Below, one piece after another: positions 32,121-49,424 of a stretch of 64,000 nt of DNA (positions are counted from its first letter, which is position 1; every line of letters starts with the position of its first letter). This stretch comes from Odontesthes bonariensis. Lineage: Eukaryota > Chordata > Actinopteri > Atheriniformes > Atherinopsidae. Below the pieces are notes generated by a model, which was not told where the DNA came from, made no database searches, and worked only from the letters and a program-made list of their open reading frames with translations. Location: positions 11,709,339 to 11,773,338 of the forward strand of contig NC_134515.1 of assembly GCF_027942865.1 (NCBI RefSeq), in the 5' to 3' direction. A program made the position numbers and the translations under genes.

Positions 32121-33207
32121 GCTATATTGACATCCGCGATAGACAAGGAAATTAAATACAGGCCTATATACAGATCTTTTTTTATGAATGGTGATAATCA
32201 AAATCTTTTTTTTTCATGATAATCCATAACAATAAGATATAGGAGCTATTAATTTGGCTAAAAGAATAATTTTAACCAAAGCAATACATGTCTTTGGTCC
32301 TTGATTTCCCAGGTTTCATCAACATGTTATCGCTTTACATTTCAGCATTGCACCCTTCCTAACTCTTTTATTACGCTATATTAATAACAGCACGGGACAA
32401 AGCTTATCTGACCGGGAATATTCTTTAATGAGTTTTTGAGGAAAACAGGGGGACTCTAAGCAAGGTTACAGATCCTTAATGCAGCTTTTTGCAGGTCGTA
32501 ATATAAATAGGAAAAAAATAAACAAAAACACATCGGAGACAGAAATCTTAAATCAATATGCTAATCAGAATTGTTTCGCCACATATATTTATCTTTCATA
32601 AGATGTGTTCAGACTTTTCTTAGAGGACACATATATACAAATATTGTACAAGCACAGGATCTGCGATATTTGCCAAAAAACACAAAAATATATACAATTA
32701 ACCTTTATAGAAATGTGTTAATTGTCTTTCACCTACATTTTTAGTACATCTATATGCTCCTGTAGCTAATTTGCATGAAATATCTTTAACAAAGTACAAT
32801 AAAATATTTTGATTGTTATGGGAAAATGTACATATTTGACCACTGAAAAATAGGAGTTTTTTTTCTAAGTTATATTAGACAAGATTTAGGAAAGGTTTGT
32901 GATCTAAATGTTTTACATGAAGGATAAAGGACTCCTACATTTCACTCTAAAAATAAACAAACTTTACACATTTGTATCATCATCATCACTGGATCTTGTT
33001 GTGCTGTAATTAAGTCAGCAAATACATGATTTACGAATAATAAATCTATTTTTATTCAAAAAATGTATGTTATGAATCCAGTTTAGATTTATTTTTAACA
33101 TCAAGGTGTGACTAAACTGAAGCCTCAATAGGACACTTATTATCTTGTATTTCCTCTTTCTGCACAAGTTCATAACATTTTATACATTCATCATTAAATC
33201 TGCCCCA
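32121..33207 (-). other. ddost-zbtb17 interval with zbtb17 3' UTR
   Basis: AT-rich interval without coding exons. The nearest zbtb17 poly(A) signal (AATAAA on the minus strand) is at 33051-33056, about 150 bases past the stop codon; other weak signals lie further down. Nothing else is recognised between this and the ddost promoter. Confidence 0.5.
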
Positions 33208-38922
<5,715 letters not shown>

Positions 38923-39179
38923 CGTCCTGAAGGGTTACAAGACGGTGTGCAAAGCTAGCAGGCACGGGCTCTGTGAGTTAAAGTACAAGAAAGGATTCCT
39001 TATTTTAGCTTTTTCAGCAGCCCAAATTGAAAGGGGGGTGGGGGGGGGGGTCTAAAAAGTATATTGTTCAGTCAGTTCAAACTACTTAAATTTCAAGGTG
39101 ATCTCACCACATGAATTCAACTAATTAAACCCTCATCTGTGCATACTGTGATTGATTCATATTTTTATTTTTAGCTCTT

Positions 39180-39266
39180 TTTTTTTTTTTACTGTAAAGC
39201 ACTTTGGTGCGGCTCTGCCACTTGTAAATGTGCTATAAAAAATAAACATTTACTTACTTACTTACT
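39180..39266 (+). repeat. dispersed retroposon 3' tail with (CTTA)n end
   Basis: Contains TGTAAAGCACTTTGGTGCGG and GTGCTATAAAAAATAAA, followed by several CTTA/ACTT repeats. This is a 3'-tail motif I know from fish LINE/SINE copies. It is in zbtb17 intron 1. The rest of that 2-kb intron (38927-40958) has no recognisable feature other than a G-rich run at 39033-39050. Confidence 0.55.
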
Positions 39267-40958
39267 TACATATTGTCCCTGTTTGGTATTGCTTAGGCTA
39301 CTTCAACCAAAAGTCAGAAAATCTTGAATTTATATGGTTTTCTAAGCCAGTAAACCATGCAAGGTTTTTCATATATAATGTGAGTTTCCAGTAAAGTCCA
39401 TATCGTTTAACCTTAATATAATTACACCACCAGCCAAACTTTCTGATCCTTTCAAGTTTTTCTTTTCCTGCAAACTGCGTTTCTAACTAAGAAACAGTAT
39501 CTATGAATCTATTAATTTCCCCTCTACAATCTGCACACTCTTCTGCACAATGTCAGTGCAAAATAAAACTTATTTTTTTGCATTTGTTAATTCAATAAAG
39601 AGACTGAAATATTCAATTTATATAGGTGTTCAAACCCTACGCTGTAGCACAACAGGGGTTTAGTGCATCATACATAGTCTATTACACTTTCACAGCATTA
39701 CTGGTGTCCACCTGTGCTTTACTTTACTCACAGGGCACCTATTTCGAAGACTCGCAGTTAAATGACGAGTGTTAGTTAAAACCTAACAATGAAGTCGACA
39801 AAACTGTCCACAGATCCCTGAGAGTGGGTGGTATCCAGGCATAAACTGTGGAAAAGACACAAAAGTGTCCGCACTGTTGAAGAGCCCACTGCTATTTGGC
39901 ATTATGCGACCCAAAATATCGGCTTTTCAGCCAGAAAATGCAAAAAAAACAAAAATAATGATTTGTCTCATTAAAAAATCTACAAATCTACAAATAATCA
40001 TAACTAACATCTATTTCATCATTAAATTTTAGTTGGAGTGTCTCCCATTTATATGCAACAAACCATCATCTTTTTCCAAAGATTTGATCAAATTGGCACT
40101 TAACAAGCTAAAAAAAGAAACACACATTTGTCCTTGTTTTAATTCAGCACTGTAAAAAGTTTATGAAAGATAAAGTTACTTCATTCAGCAATTGATATTA
40201 CCACCAGTGAGTATGTGCCAACTGTTTATAAATTATTCTATAACCAGGATAATCTACAAGTAGCAATACTTCGTGGGTAAAAGCTTGGGTTGTGTAACCA
40301 GTGCTTAATTAACAGTACGTGTTTTCTTTTTCTTTTCTTTTTAGGTTTGTTTATGACAGCAGTCTGACCATGTAGCTGGATAGTAGGCCTCTATTCTTTA
40401 GGTAAACAATGCATCAATAAACACCCACAACACGAAAAGATTTTCAGCCAAAGTGTCACTTTAACAACAAAATAAAAACTACATTAATTCGGAAACTCTG
40501 CCAGCGAAATGCGATGCAACATGATATAAAGAAATGTAATGTTGGCTAACGACTCCTCGAGCTGTCAGATTCAACAACAGTAACAATATATTACGCTTCA
40601 CGTATGTCCTGGTGGTCATGCACATCTTTAGTTAATGAAACTTAAAGTTTTATACAAGTTTTGGCACCGAGGTTTGACAGTGCAATGCATCGATTACAAT
40701 TCCTCCATCCTTGTAGCTTTGTTATCAGGGATTAATTTAGCGTGCCTACATGCATGAAGTGGGGGGACAAGATGGCGGACAGGCGACTCGGGCCTGTCTT
40801 CATCTCTTGTTGTTTTCACAACTAGCTCGCTCAATAGCTCCAAAGGAAGCGCCATTTTTACACAAACCACCTCCATAATTACCTGCTCGTTGTCGCTTCC
40901 TTGCACCGGGTTAACAAAGCTTGATAACGCGGTGTTACGTAGTTTCTGACTCACTTAC

Positions 40959-41120
40959 GAGAAACCAACCCAATCGAGTTTTTCGGTGATCGATCCTGCC
41001 CCGCTGACTCCATCCGCCGCCATCTTCCTCTCTCTGATCGATTGATAGGGACCAGCCGGATGTATCAACGGAGCATGCGCAGTATGAACACATGTTGGAG
41101 CCGAAGATGGCCGCAAGGTG
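40959..41120 (-). promoter_or_regulatory. zbtb17: zbtb17 first exon and promoter, with in-frame upstream ATG
   Basis: A strong donor (TCTC|GTAAGTGAG, exon edge at 40959) ends a GC-rich first exon whose 5' limit is unknown. Joined to the acceptor at 38926, an ATG at 41021-41023 (AAGATGG, favourable context) reads 21 codons plus two bases into exon 2 and stays in frame with the BTB start, adding 23 residues beginning MAADGVSG. The ATG is embedded in a perfect YY1-type element, AAGATGGCGGC (minus strand, 41016-41026). A related element, AAGATGGCCGC, lies at 41104-41114 on the plus strand. Splicing is inferred from sequence only. Confidence 0.6.
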
Positions 41121-42605
41121 GCGCCAGCAGCCCGAGTTAATAAAACACACGACCAGGAACCTATATTTCATGTTCTTCAGTATTTCATGAAGATTTTCTT
41201 TCCTTTACCAAAGCCCTTAATATTATAAAAAGTAAAAATGCTATGAAACTGTTTAGTTTGTTTGAAAAATACGATTTGCGACAAAACCCCTAGGAAACAT
41301 TATTTTGTCTTTATTTATTTTATGAAGATTTTATTTTCACGTTTTCTGTTCTGCATTCTTCATATGCACCTGCTCCTTTAAAATGTAAGATGACGTAAGC
41401 CATGTATTTTGTACATGATTTAATAAAAAAACAAATAAAAAAAAATACGTTCTTCAAAAATATTGTACATATGGCTATTTATTCAATGAATTAACTGCAA
41501 TAATCTTTATTTTTTCTATTTTTTTCTTCTTTTTTTTTTATACCAAATCCTAGATTTTGATCTTTGCATATAAATATGTGAATGTGAGTGTTACGCAACA
41601 TAAGAAGGGATTTAAACAAATTACACAAGACCAGTGTCTTTTGAAACTCATAAAAGGCTACAGCATGACTGGTAAACTGACTGTATTTATAGAGGGTTTT
41701 TCTGGTCTAGTCGAACACTCAAAACACCTTCGTCACAGTCACCCATTCACACACACTCATTCAGCACTTATTGTATTCACTGTTAGAGGTTATGCTGGGC
41801 TTTTTTTCTTATCACACTCATTCACATACCAGTGAATGCATCAGAGGCAACATGGGATTCAGTGTCTTGCCCAAAGTCACTTTTACACGTGGTGTGGGGA
41901 AGCAGGAAATCGACCCACCAATCCTCTTCTTGGCAGATGACTGCACTTCCTGCTGAGCTGAAGTCACATCACAGCGTGGCACAAATACACTGACTTTAAA
42001 AATGTTACTTAAGTTGTTTCTTTGAAATTATTTTCAATGTAAGGAGGACATGGTTCCAAGATTGAATAAATGCACTTTGTGTCCTCAAACTGAATGCTAA
42101 CCTTGTTTCTTATTTATGTCGACAGTAGTGTGCCTTGTGATGGTCACATCTGGGATTTTATCCAAATATGTGTTGAAAAACAATCTTCATATATAATTGA
42201 CGAGCATGTAAAATGAAGACAGTTTTGGTCAGCAGGGGGCTTTCTGTGGGGAGTTTGCATGTTTTCCTTCTTCCTGTGAAGGACTGTGAACTGTATAAAG
42301 CAGGTATAAAGAAAAAAAATGGATGTATCAATAAATCATAATGTATAGATAACAATTTTGGTATTGGGGTCACAGTCACCCTAATGCAGCCGTCACCATC
42401 CTCATGAAAGTCAAAATGGCTAGAGATACAGCACTGGATTATAAAACACATAAATGTGTTCTGGTTAAAGACCTAAAATTAACATAAAAATCAATCCAAA
42501 CCAAAATTAATCCTCATCCTATTGTTAATATTTTCACACTCTGATTTATCAGAAAAGCTCTCCCCTCAAACTCCAAGCCCACAATGAGTACAATTAATTT
42601 GGTGA
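41121..42605. other. interval upstream of zbtb17 and downstream of hspb7, no gene
   Basis: AT-rich DNA with no recognisable exon. It holds one dispersed repeat (described separately). The open frames at 41557-41956 are produced by that repeat and its flank. Confidence 0.5.
41640..41965. repeat. dispersed fish repeat with tRNA-like end
   Basis: Contains TTCAGTGTCTTGCCCAAAGT, then GGAAATCGACCCACCAATCC and ACTTCCTGCTGAGCTGAAGT, a string of motifs I know from a common fish repeat (short interspersed, with B-box-like 'ATCGAAC' and A-box-like 'GAGCT' segments on the opposite strand). CACTCATTCACA stretches lie at its left. Family name not assigned. Confidence 0.6.
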
Positions 42606-43003
42606 TTTATTCTTCAAAAGAGTTTGACAGAACAGGATATTTACTGTCAATCGTGTTTAATGTCATAAAATGTCAGTTCATTCACACAAGTAACAATATG
42701 TAATAAATTATGATTAATGAGAACCAATTTTTATCAAAGCGATTTATCAGTTTTGGAAATGTGTTGAGGACAGGAGTGAAATAGGAAACTGATTATTCAA
42801 TGTGTGTGTTAGAGATAGAGAATAAATGAACCAACTCAAAACATAAATGAGCAGCAACAGGCCATGTTGCTGTCAGTGAAGGTGGATGTGGACGTGTTTT
42901 ATAGAGCAGAGGCTGACACGATGATTACAGCGAAGACAAGAAATACATTGAGTAACATGAAAAACACAAGAAGTGTGGGGTTTGTGAGAGAGCTGGTCCC
43001 TCT
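42606..43003 (-). terminator. hspb7: hspb7 3' UTR and poly(A) signal
   Basis: A minus-strand AATAAA at 42606-42611 lies about 390 bases past the hspb7 stop codon and is the likely poly(A) signal. Confidence 0.55.
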
Positions 43004-46000
43004 CTAGATTTTGATCTCCGTGCGGAAGGTCTGTACGAGCTCATGTTTTGCTGGGTGTCTCCGTGCCCGGACTGTTAGGGTCCCCTCTGCACCCAGTGAG
43101 GATGTCACTGAGGTGGGGTCCACATCCTCAGGTAGTTGGCACTTGTGGGTGAAAGTGTTCATCACCGAACCATCCTGGGCTAACTGCAACAGAGAGACTA
43201 TCATAGATTACTGGATGATTTGTTACTGAGGAGGACTGATTCGAGGTCCTTCTGCTCACATTAAAGAATCTACAATGTGTTCATATTTCTGATTAAGAGG
43301 AACACTGCCCACCTTCTCTGCATGAACTTCTATCTGGTTGTTGGATGTGGTGACGATCACATCCTCAGGAGAGAAGTCCCTCACATCGACTGTGAACTGG
43401 TAGGAATCGTCAAGAGTTTTGATATTTCCAGCTCCGCCTGAAACCACCACAAGACAAAAAAGGAAAGTACAGTTCAGTATATCTAAATATCTTAGCCAGT
43501 TCATTTTCCTTGAATTTTTATTTACACTTCTTGCTGCTGAGTATTTTTTTCTTGTACTTCAGTGTGAAATTGCACATTTGTCAAAGCAATATTGAAATAG
43601 TTGCATTTGATGTTTCATTTTGAATTGGTTTCAACTTACCCATACGTGCTCGCTGATTTTAAAAGGATGCATCATGTCACAGGAAGATTTACAATTATGT
43701 TGATTTCATTAAATCATGTCATGAAAAGCAACTGACACATCACAGATTCTGGTGTAAAAAGACTTAAAACATTTTGAATTAATCTTCCATCGTCAGTGTT
43801 TTGGAGTTTGTAAAGATCAGCAAAATAATCTACATCTAAACATGCTGTTATACCTTCAGATTGAAAGAGTAAATAATATATCGATAGCTCTGAAGTAGTT
43901 TGACTCCAGTCACAGTCATGTGCAGAGTCATTGCTACACTGTGAAAAATGATCTGTTGAGCACCGAGTGCCTTTTCAAGAGAGATTATTTTTAATATAAA
44001 AATAGGGAGAAATGTGATCCTCACTTCCTTGTTTTCAAACAACCAACTTTTTATCCTAAAAAAAGAGTAAAATGGATGAAACACATTTGCATGCTGCAAG
44101 TATTAATGGCTACATATTTTGGAATATGAACATGAATTGTCATTGAATTGCTATTACACTTCTGAATTATTTCATAAGTTTGTGGCTATAGTTAAGAGAC
44201 AGCTCCCCAACTAACTATATACAACATTAAAGAAAGTTCACACTTTGCTTATCAAACAACTGTTATCCATATCAGCATTTTGGTGCTTTAATAAATAGTG
44301 TCTTTCTATACGAGCATGCACATGAACATGTTTACATGTAATCATTCACGTATTCTGCACATGCATGTGTTGTTGTATAAGGGGACCAGCTGGTTGGTTG
44401 CTCCATCATGACTGACATGTAGTAATGGAGGGATGAATCAGGGAAAGATATGACTGGTGAGGGCCTATTATAGCCTATTTGCTACACCACGTGTAATTGT
44501 TGTTGTTTTAACATCAGCTTATAGTCAAATTGAAAAACCCTGTTTTATACAAGCAGAGTAGATCATCATTGACGGAAAGAGGTGAGCTGTGCATGTGCAC
44601 TATTGATAAAGCGTATAGTCATAACAAACTGGAACGTACACTCTCAAACACCCTTTGACGACATATTTTACATCACGCGGATCCAAGTGAACTTTTACTA
44701 TTTAACACCTGTGTTAGACCTAATCCTTTGAGGTTATGACGATTTATTGGACACTTGGGACAGTAGAAAGATCAAAATATTAAAGTGACACTACAATTTC
44801 AACAGTTAAAAAAGCCAGTGGGATGGTCATTTATTGGACATTGTTTTTATACATTGATGTAACTATGACACTTACTTTCCTTTTAGCTCCGTTTTGGTCC
44901 CCAACTGCTTAGAAAATGTATGTCCTCTTTAATTTCAATTCAATTCAATTCATAGCCATTCATTACTACAGTCAGGTGCTAATTTTAGCCCTTTTCACAC
45001 TATGTAGGTGCGCAAAAGACCAAACAGCAGCAGCTTAAAGCCGTATAGCGTAGGCTTCTAGGGGCAAGTCAGCACCAATCAACTGAGTGACAACAGTGTT
45101 GGTTGGACAGGCATGTTCCACTATTCCTGCTGTCTCTCAAGAATACTGCAATTCATCTATGTACTTCTGTAACTGCCAACTCACAGTCACATCAGTTCCA
45201 ATCCCTGATTCTGCCCCTGTACCTTAAAAACAGGGCGGCGTTTTACAACAAAGACACATTCATCCCGCCTTGAACGGGCAGAATGAAAAGAGCTTTTGTC
45301 TCCCTCCTCCCCCTTCTATGTCTACCTCGGTTGTTCAGAGTTTTGCCCCTGGAAGCAGCTGCCTGCCACATGTGGAAATGAGGTTGCTTAGAGGCATTAC
45401 ATTACTTGTGAATATTAAACTATATACATTATCACAACAAAACTCAGACTTGTCTGATTTCTTTGCTGTTCGAGATGTCGCAGTGGATTCTCTGACTAGA
45501 CTTTGTGGCAGTACCTGACAAACATTTCCAGTGTGGCGTTGTGAGTGTGTGTGCTCCGACTTCACATATGCTAGTCAGTTTCATTAGTGACATCATTCCT
45601 ACTCTGTGTGTGTGCACTGGTCACCGGGCAACCATTTGATCATTCCTAATGCAGGTGTCATCACAGATACTCAGTGTGTGAAGTCAGACTGCTGGCAGTA
45701 AGGCCAACATTCCCGGCTTGCCGGCATGTGTATGTGTGTTGATTTCGCTTTAGCAGCACTCTTCCTGAAGGTATACCAGTCATGGGTCTAAAACAATTCT
45801 GCTCTGCCCCCAACACAGCCTGTGAGTCTATTTAAAGGTCACATGTTAGACATTGACACTTCTGTGTGCACCAAAGGTGAAGTGATACAGAGCAGTTCAC
45901 ACCAACTGGACATATTACGGAGCCAGAGGATGAATCAGGCACTGTAAAGTGAAATGTCTCATGATCTCACTATGTACTTTAAACGCAAAGGTGGTTCAGT

Positions 46001-46502
46001 AATCTGTAAGTAAGCGTGTTCTCTTGTGTATACTGTACAGTTTTCTGTTCATCTACTGCACCATGGTTACGGTCTTGTTTTTGAGAACATTTATCTTAAC
46101 AAATCAACCCCACCAGAATCCGTCTGCCTCATAGACTCAGTCCTGCTTGTTGTCTTCTTCTTCTAAAATGTCCCTTCTGAAATATTTTATCACCACTTTA
46201 TGGAAGAAGAAGAAAAAAAGCACACAGTACTCAAACTGCTTCCAACTAGATGTATAAAGCTGTCTCTTTAAAAATGCTTCTGTCATCAATTCATACCCTC
46301 TTGTTTACAAAATGAGTTCCAAAGCTTTCAACTTACTGGAAAAACCCAAAGTGTCGCTCCCGGGCCTCATGAAGGAGCCAAAGTCCTCGGCAAACAGTCC
46401 CCGGCTCTTCTCCATGTATGGGTTACCAGAGGACGAAGTAGAGGATGAAGTCTGGTGGAAACTACGCTCCGATCGATAAGCTGAGGAGTTGGTCACACTC
46501 AT
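43004..46502 (-). CDS. hspb7: heat shock protein family B (small) member 7, cvHsp
   Basis: Small heat-shock protein of heart and skeletal muscle that limits aggregation and associates with sarcomeric filaments. Three exons, 5' to 3': 46502-46337, 43437-43313, 43183-43004; phases agree, 156 aa including no gaps (human about 170). The N-terminus [17 protein letters not shown] is Ser-rich like human, followed by [11 protein letters not shown]. The alpha-crystallin domain spans about aa 56-150, with [59 protein letters not shown] and the C-terminus QTFRTEIKI. The Ser run is shorter than in human. The 2.9-kb intron 1 holds no recognised gene or repeat. Confidence 0.97.
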
Positions 46503-46694
46503 GGATGGTTGCAAGTGCTGAGTAAGGCAGAGGAGGAGTAAAGGAAGAGAAGAGGCAGGCGGAGAGAGATGATTCTTTTTGTGGCCCTGGGAGTCTTCCA
46601 AAGGCTTGAATCATTCACACAGCTGTTTTTAAAAAAATCTCTCCTTTTCTATTTCTTTTTTTATTGTTTTATGAGAACCCCGCTTATTGGCCCT

Positions 46695-46990
46695 CTCTCC
46701 TGCAGCCGCTCCCACATGGCCTTTATATTCTGTACAGCCTCATGCATGTTTGGGAGGTGGCACGTGTGTCACAGCTCATTGGAAAAGGGGAATAGTGTTC
46801 TATTTTTATCATAAGACCTACAGAGGGATGTAGAGGAGAGTCTGTGGTTGGAAAAGTTCTGCGCAATGAAGGGCCTTAGGTTAAGAGAGGGAGGGAGAGT
46901 AGGATTTGACAGAGAGTGGTAGAAAAAGAACAGGGGGGTGGGGGGCACAGCAGTTGTCGTTTCAAACACACCATCCCTTAAATAGCTTTC
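46695..46990 (-). promoter_or_regulatory. hspb7: hspb7 promoter: TATA, E-box, CCAAT, CArG-like site
   Basis: On the minus strand, upstream of the ATG, lie in order: TATAAAG (46721-46727, about 220 bp from the ATG), the palindromic E-box CACGTG (46761-46766), CCAAT (46778-46782) and CTATTTAAGG (46976-46985), one mismatch from the SRF CArG box. Spacing of TATA and CCAAT is typical of a focused, tissue-restricted promoter, fitting a muscle gene. Function is inferred. Confidence 0.45.
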
Positions 46991-49210
46991 CTGTCCCCCC
47001 TTTAATTCCCACAGTGCTCCATCACTCCATCAGTGTGTTTCTTCAGCTTTCTTAATATTCAGTATGTCTTTGACCTGAAACTGGATCCTCACATGGTTCG
47101 ACCATTAAAAGACATCAAGCCCACTGTTTTCACAACATGGTCTGATCTCATTGGAGAGGATTTTTGTTCCCCTCGTTAGTTTATTAATTCAATCCCTTAT
47201 ATATTAAGCACAGAACATTAGGACCAAATGATCTGAAAGGATCAAATTCTCTTTCCTCCTGCTGGGTTGGATGAAGTGAGAAAACGAACTGGAAAGTGAA
47301 AAAGGAACCTTACCTCATATCTCTGAGGATAAGTTAAGAGCAAAACAAAGATGGAAAGAATGTGCATGAAAACAAAGCCATGAGGAGGGACAGGGGACTT
47401 AGTGGTGACATTGCTTTGTGGCTATTAATAACTGCACGGACAGCACAGCCCATCGTGATAAGAAAACACTCACTGCTCTTCTCTCTAATTAAAGCCGCTG
47501 ATAGCTAATCCATTTAAATCCATTTGTGGGCTCCATAATGTTGTGTATTTCACTTCTGCTTTTTCATTTCAGTCAACAGTAGGTGCTTTTTAATTTAGAT
47601 ATGGACAAAATACCTATTGATTTATTAGCTATTTTCACCAGAGCCTAATTAAATAACTGCCATTATAATCATCCCAAAAGTGACAGCAGTTTGCAGTCAA
47701 TGGTAAGCCTATTTTATTTTGATGTTCAAAAGATCACTGTATGTTACAAATTACACCACAGAGTATTATTTGATTCCAGTCTTATCACTTCAGAGCACAT
47801 AGTCCCCTACTTAAGGTCTAAATCCAGCCCAGCAACTCAGCACCTCCCAGTTAGGAAGTACACAGAACCTCCTCAGCTCCCTGGTAACAGTAATATTGTT
47901 GGTTCACGTTGGCTATAGTGTTGTGCACATCTAATGGAGCTGCCATCAAGACCATTTTCTGGGATAATGCAAATGATGAGATCCTCAAAATCAATCAACC
48001 ATGTAGTATTAACAATATATAAAGCTTAAGACCAGGCTACTTCCAGGGCATGTAGCTCCACTAGGAGGAATCAGATGAGCACCTATGGAGAAATGTCAAA
48101 AGCTTGGGAAAGATGACAGCTTGTCAGATGGGGCGATGGCAGGAGATAATCACGCAAAGCGGAAAAATGAAAGAGGAAGGGAGGTGGGGGGCTGGAAAGC
48201 ACTGCAGAGGCAACAGAGACAGGCAGCATTGTTGCAGCCTTAAATTAAGCTGTCATTTAAAAGTTTTTTTTAAAGGTGGGATACCAGTTCAGACAAAGAA
48301 ACTTAAAAATAATATTTACAATTTGTCTTGCTCAAATGATACTGAATGTTTTTAAGTTATACAAATTTGAAATTAGTAAGAACATAAATTGGGTTGAATT
48401 TAATCTAAACAGATATGTTAGTTCTTTGCTCTTTTTCTTGCTCTTTCTAGGTTAATTTTATTAAGAAAAGAGCAATTGGGAGTAATGTAAGTAAGCATAT
48501 TAACATGAGATTTAAAGAAGCTCCAAATCTCAGAGGCTTATGTTAGGAAGCTCAACAGATCATAGCTTCACATCTTCAATCAGAAATCTAGCATGACTTC
48601 CACCTTAAGGCATTTCTACATGTAGGTCAAGTGAATGGAAATGAACACATACCTACTGCATGAGGTTAAAACCAGGATACATGCTTTTCCTGTGGTTAGG
48701 TTGGTACTTACTGTAACTAGGGTTAGAGTAAGTTTCCGTTCCTCTGACGTTTATGACATATGACTGTGTGTATTACTGTGTGTGGGCACAAATGGAATGC
48801 AAACACAAACACACAGGAATAGAGTTGACTCAGGGGTGAGACGACATGGATTCCTACTGGATCAGATTCACTGATCCAGTTCGGCTTCTTCTTTTGATTC
48901 TTCGTTTTAGAAATGATTTTTCTCCATCTTATGTGCTAAACTTAACCTAAACAGTGTTTTGTCAGGGACTGTGGAGACAGAGAGACACGGCGATTATAGA
49001 ATACATTTCTAATTTTTTTGACAAACCAAAAGAAAATGAAGTTCTATGACAATCATATTTGGACCTATAGAAGAAATCAACAATACAAACTTCAACTCAG
49101 GCACCAACAAAGCAAACTCAAGCACTAATTGATCAACCAAACTGAGACATGAGGGGAGCATATGTACTGGCTGATCAAGCCATTCAAACACATAATTGGA
49201 AAATAAACTC

Positions 49211-49310
49211 TATCCATCCGTTCATTTTCTGTACCCGCTTAATCCAACAGCGGTCATCGGCGAGAGACGGGGTACATCCTGGACAGGTCGCCAGTCCATC
49301 ACAGGGCGGG
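49211..49310 (+). repeat. dispersed fish repeat (TATCCATCCGTTCATTTTCT ... GGTCGCCAGTCCATC)
   Basis: Contains the start block ATCCATCCGTTCATTTTCTG and the end block CCTGGACAGGTCGCCAGTCC, both of which I know from a very common interspersed repeat of teleosts. The middle portion is shorter than usual, suggesting an internal deletion. Confidence 0.75.
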
Positions 49311-49386
49311 AAAATAAATGAACCACTTAAATAAACTAAACTAACACCAAAACTGATCAGTACCTTGTTAAGTAGTAATTTATGAC

Positions 49387-49388
<2 letters not shown>

Positions 49389-49418
<30 letters not shown>
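49389..49418. repeat. poly-C (20) followed by poly-A (10)
   Basis: An uninterrupted run of 20 C followed by 10 A. Its length may be a sequencing or assembly approximation. Confidence 0.9.

Positions 49419-49424
<6 letters not shown>

Noticed and set aside
40694-40954. 86-codon minus-strand open frame near the zbtb17 promoter
   Set aside because: It lies in zbtb17 intron 1 just below the inferred donor, resembles no protein, and its frame does not join exon 2.
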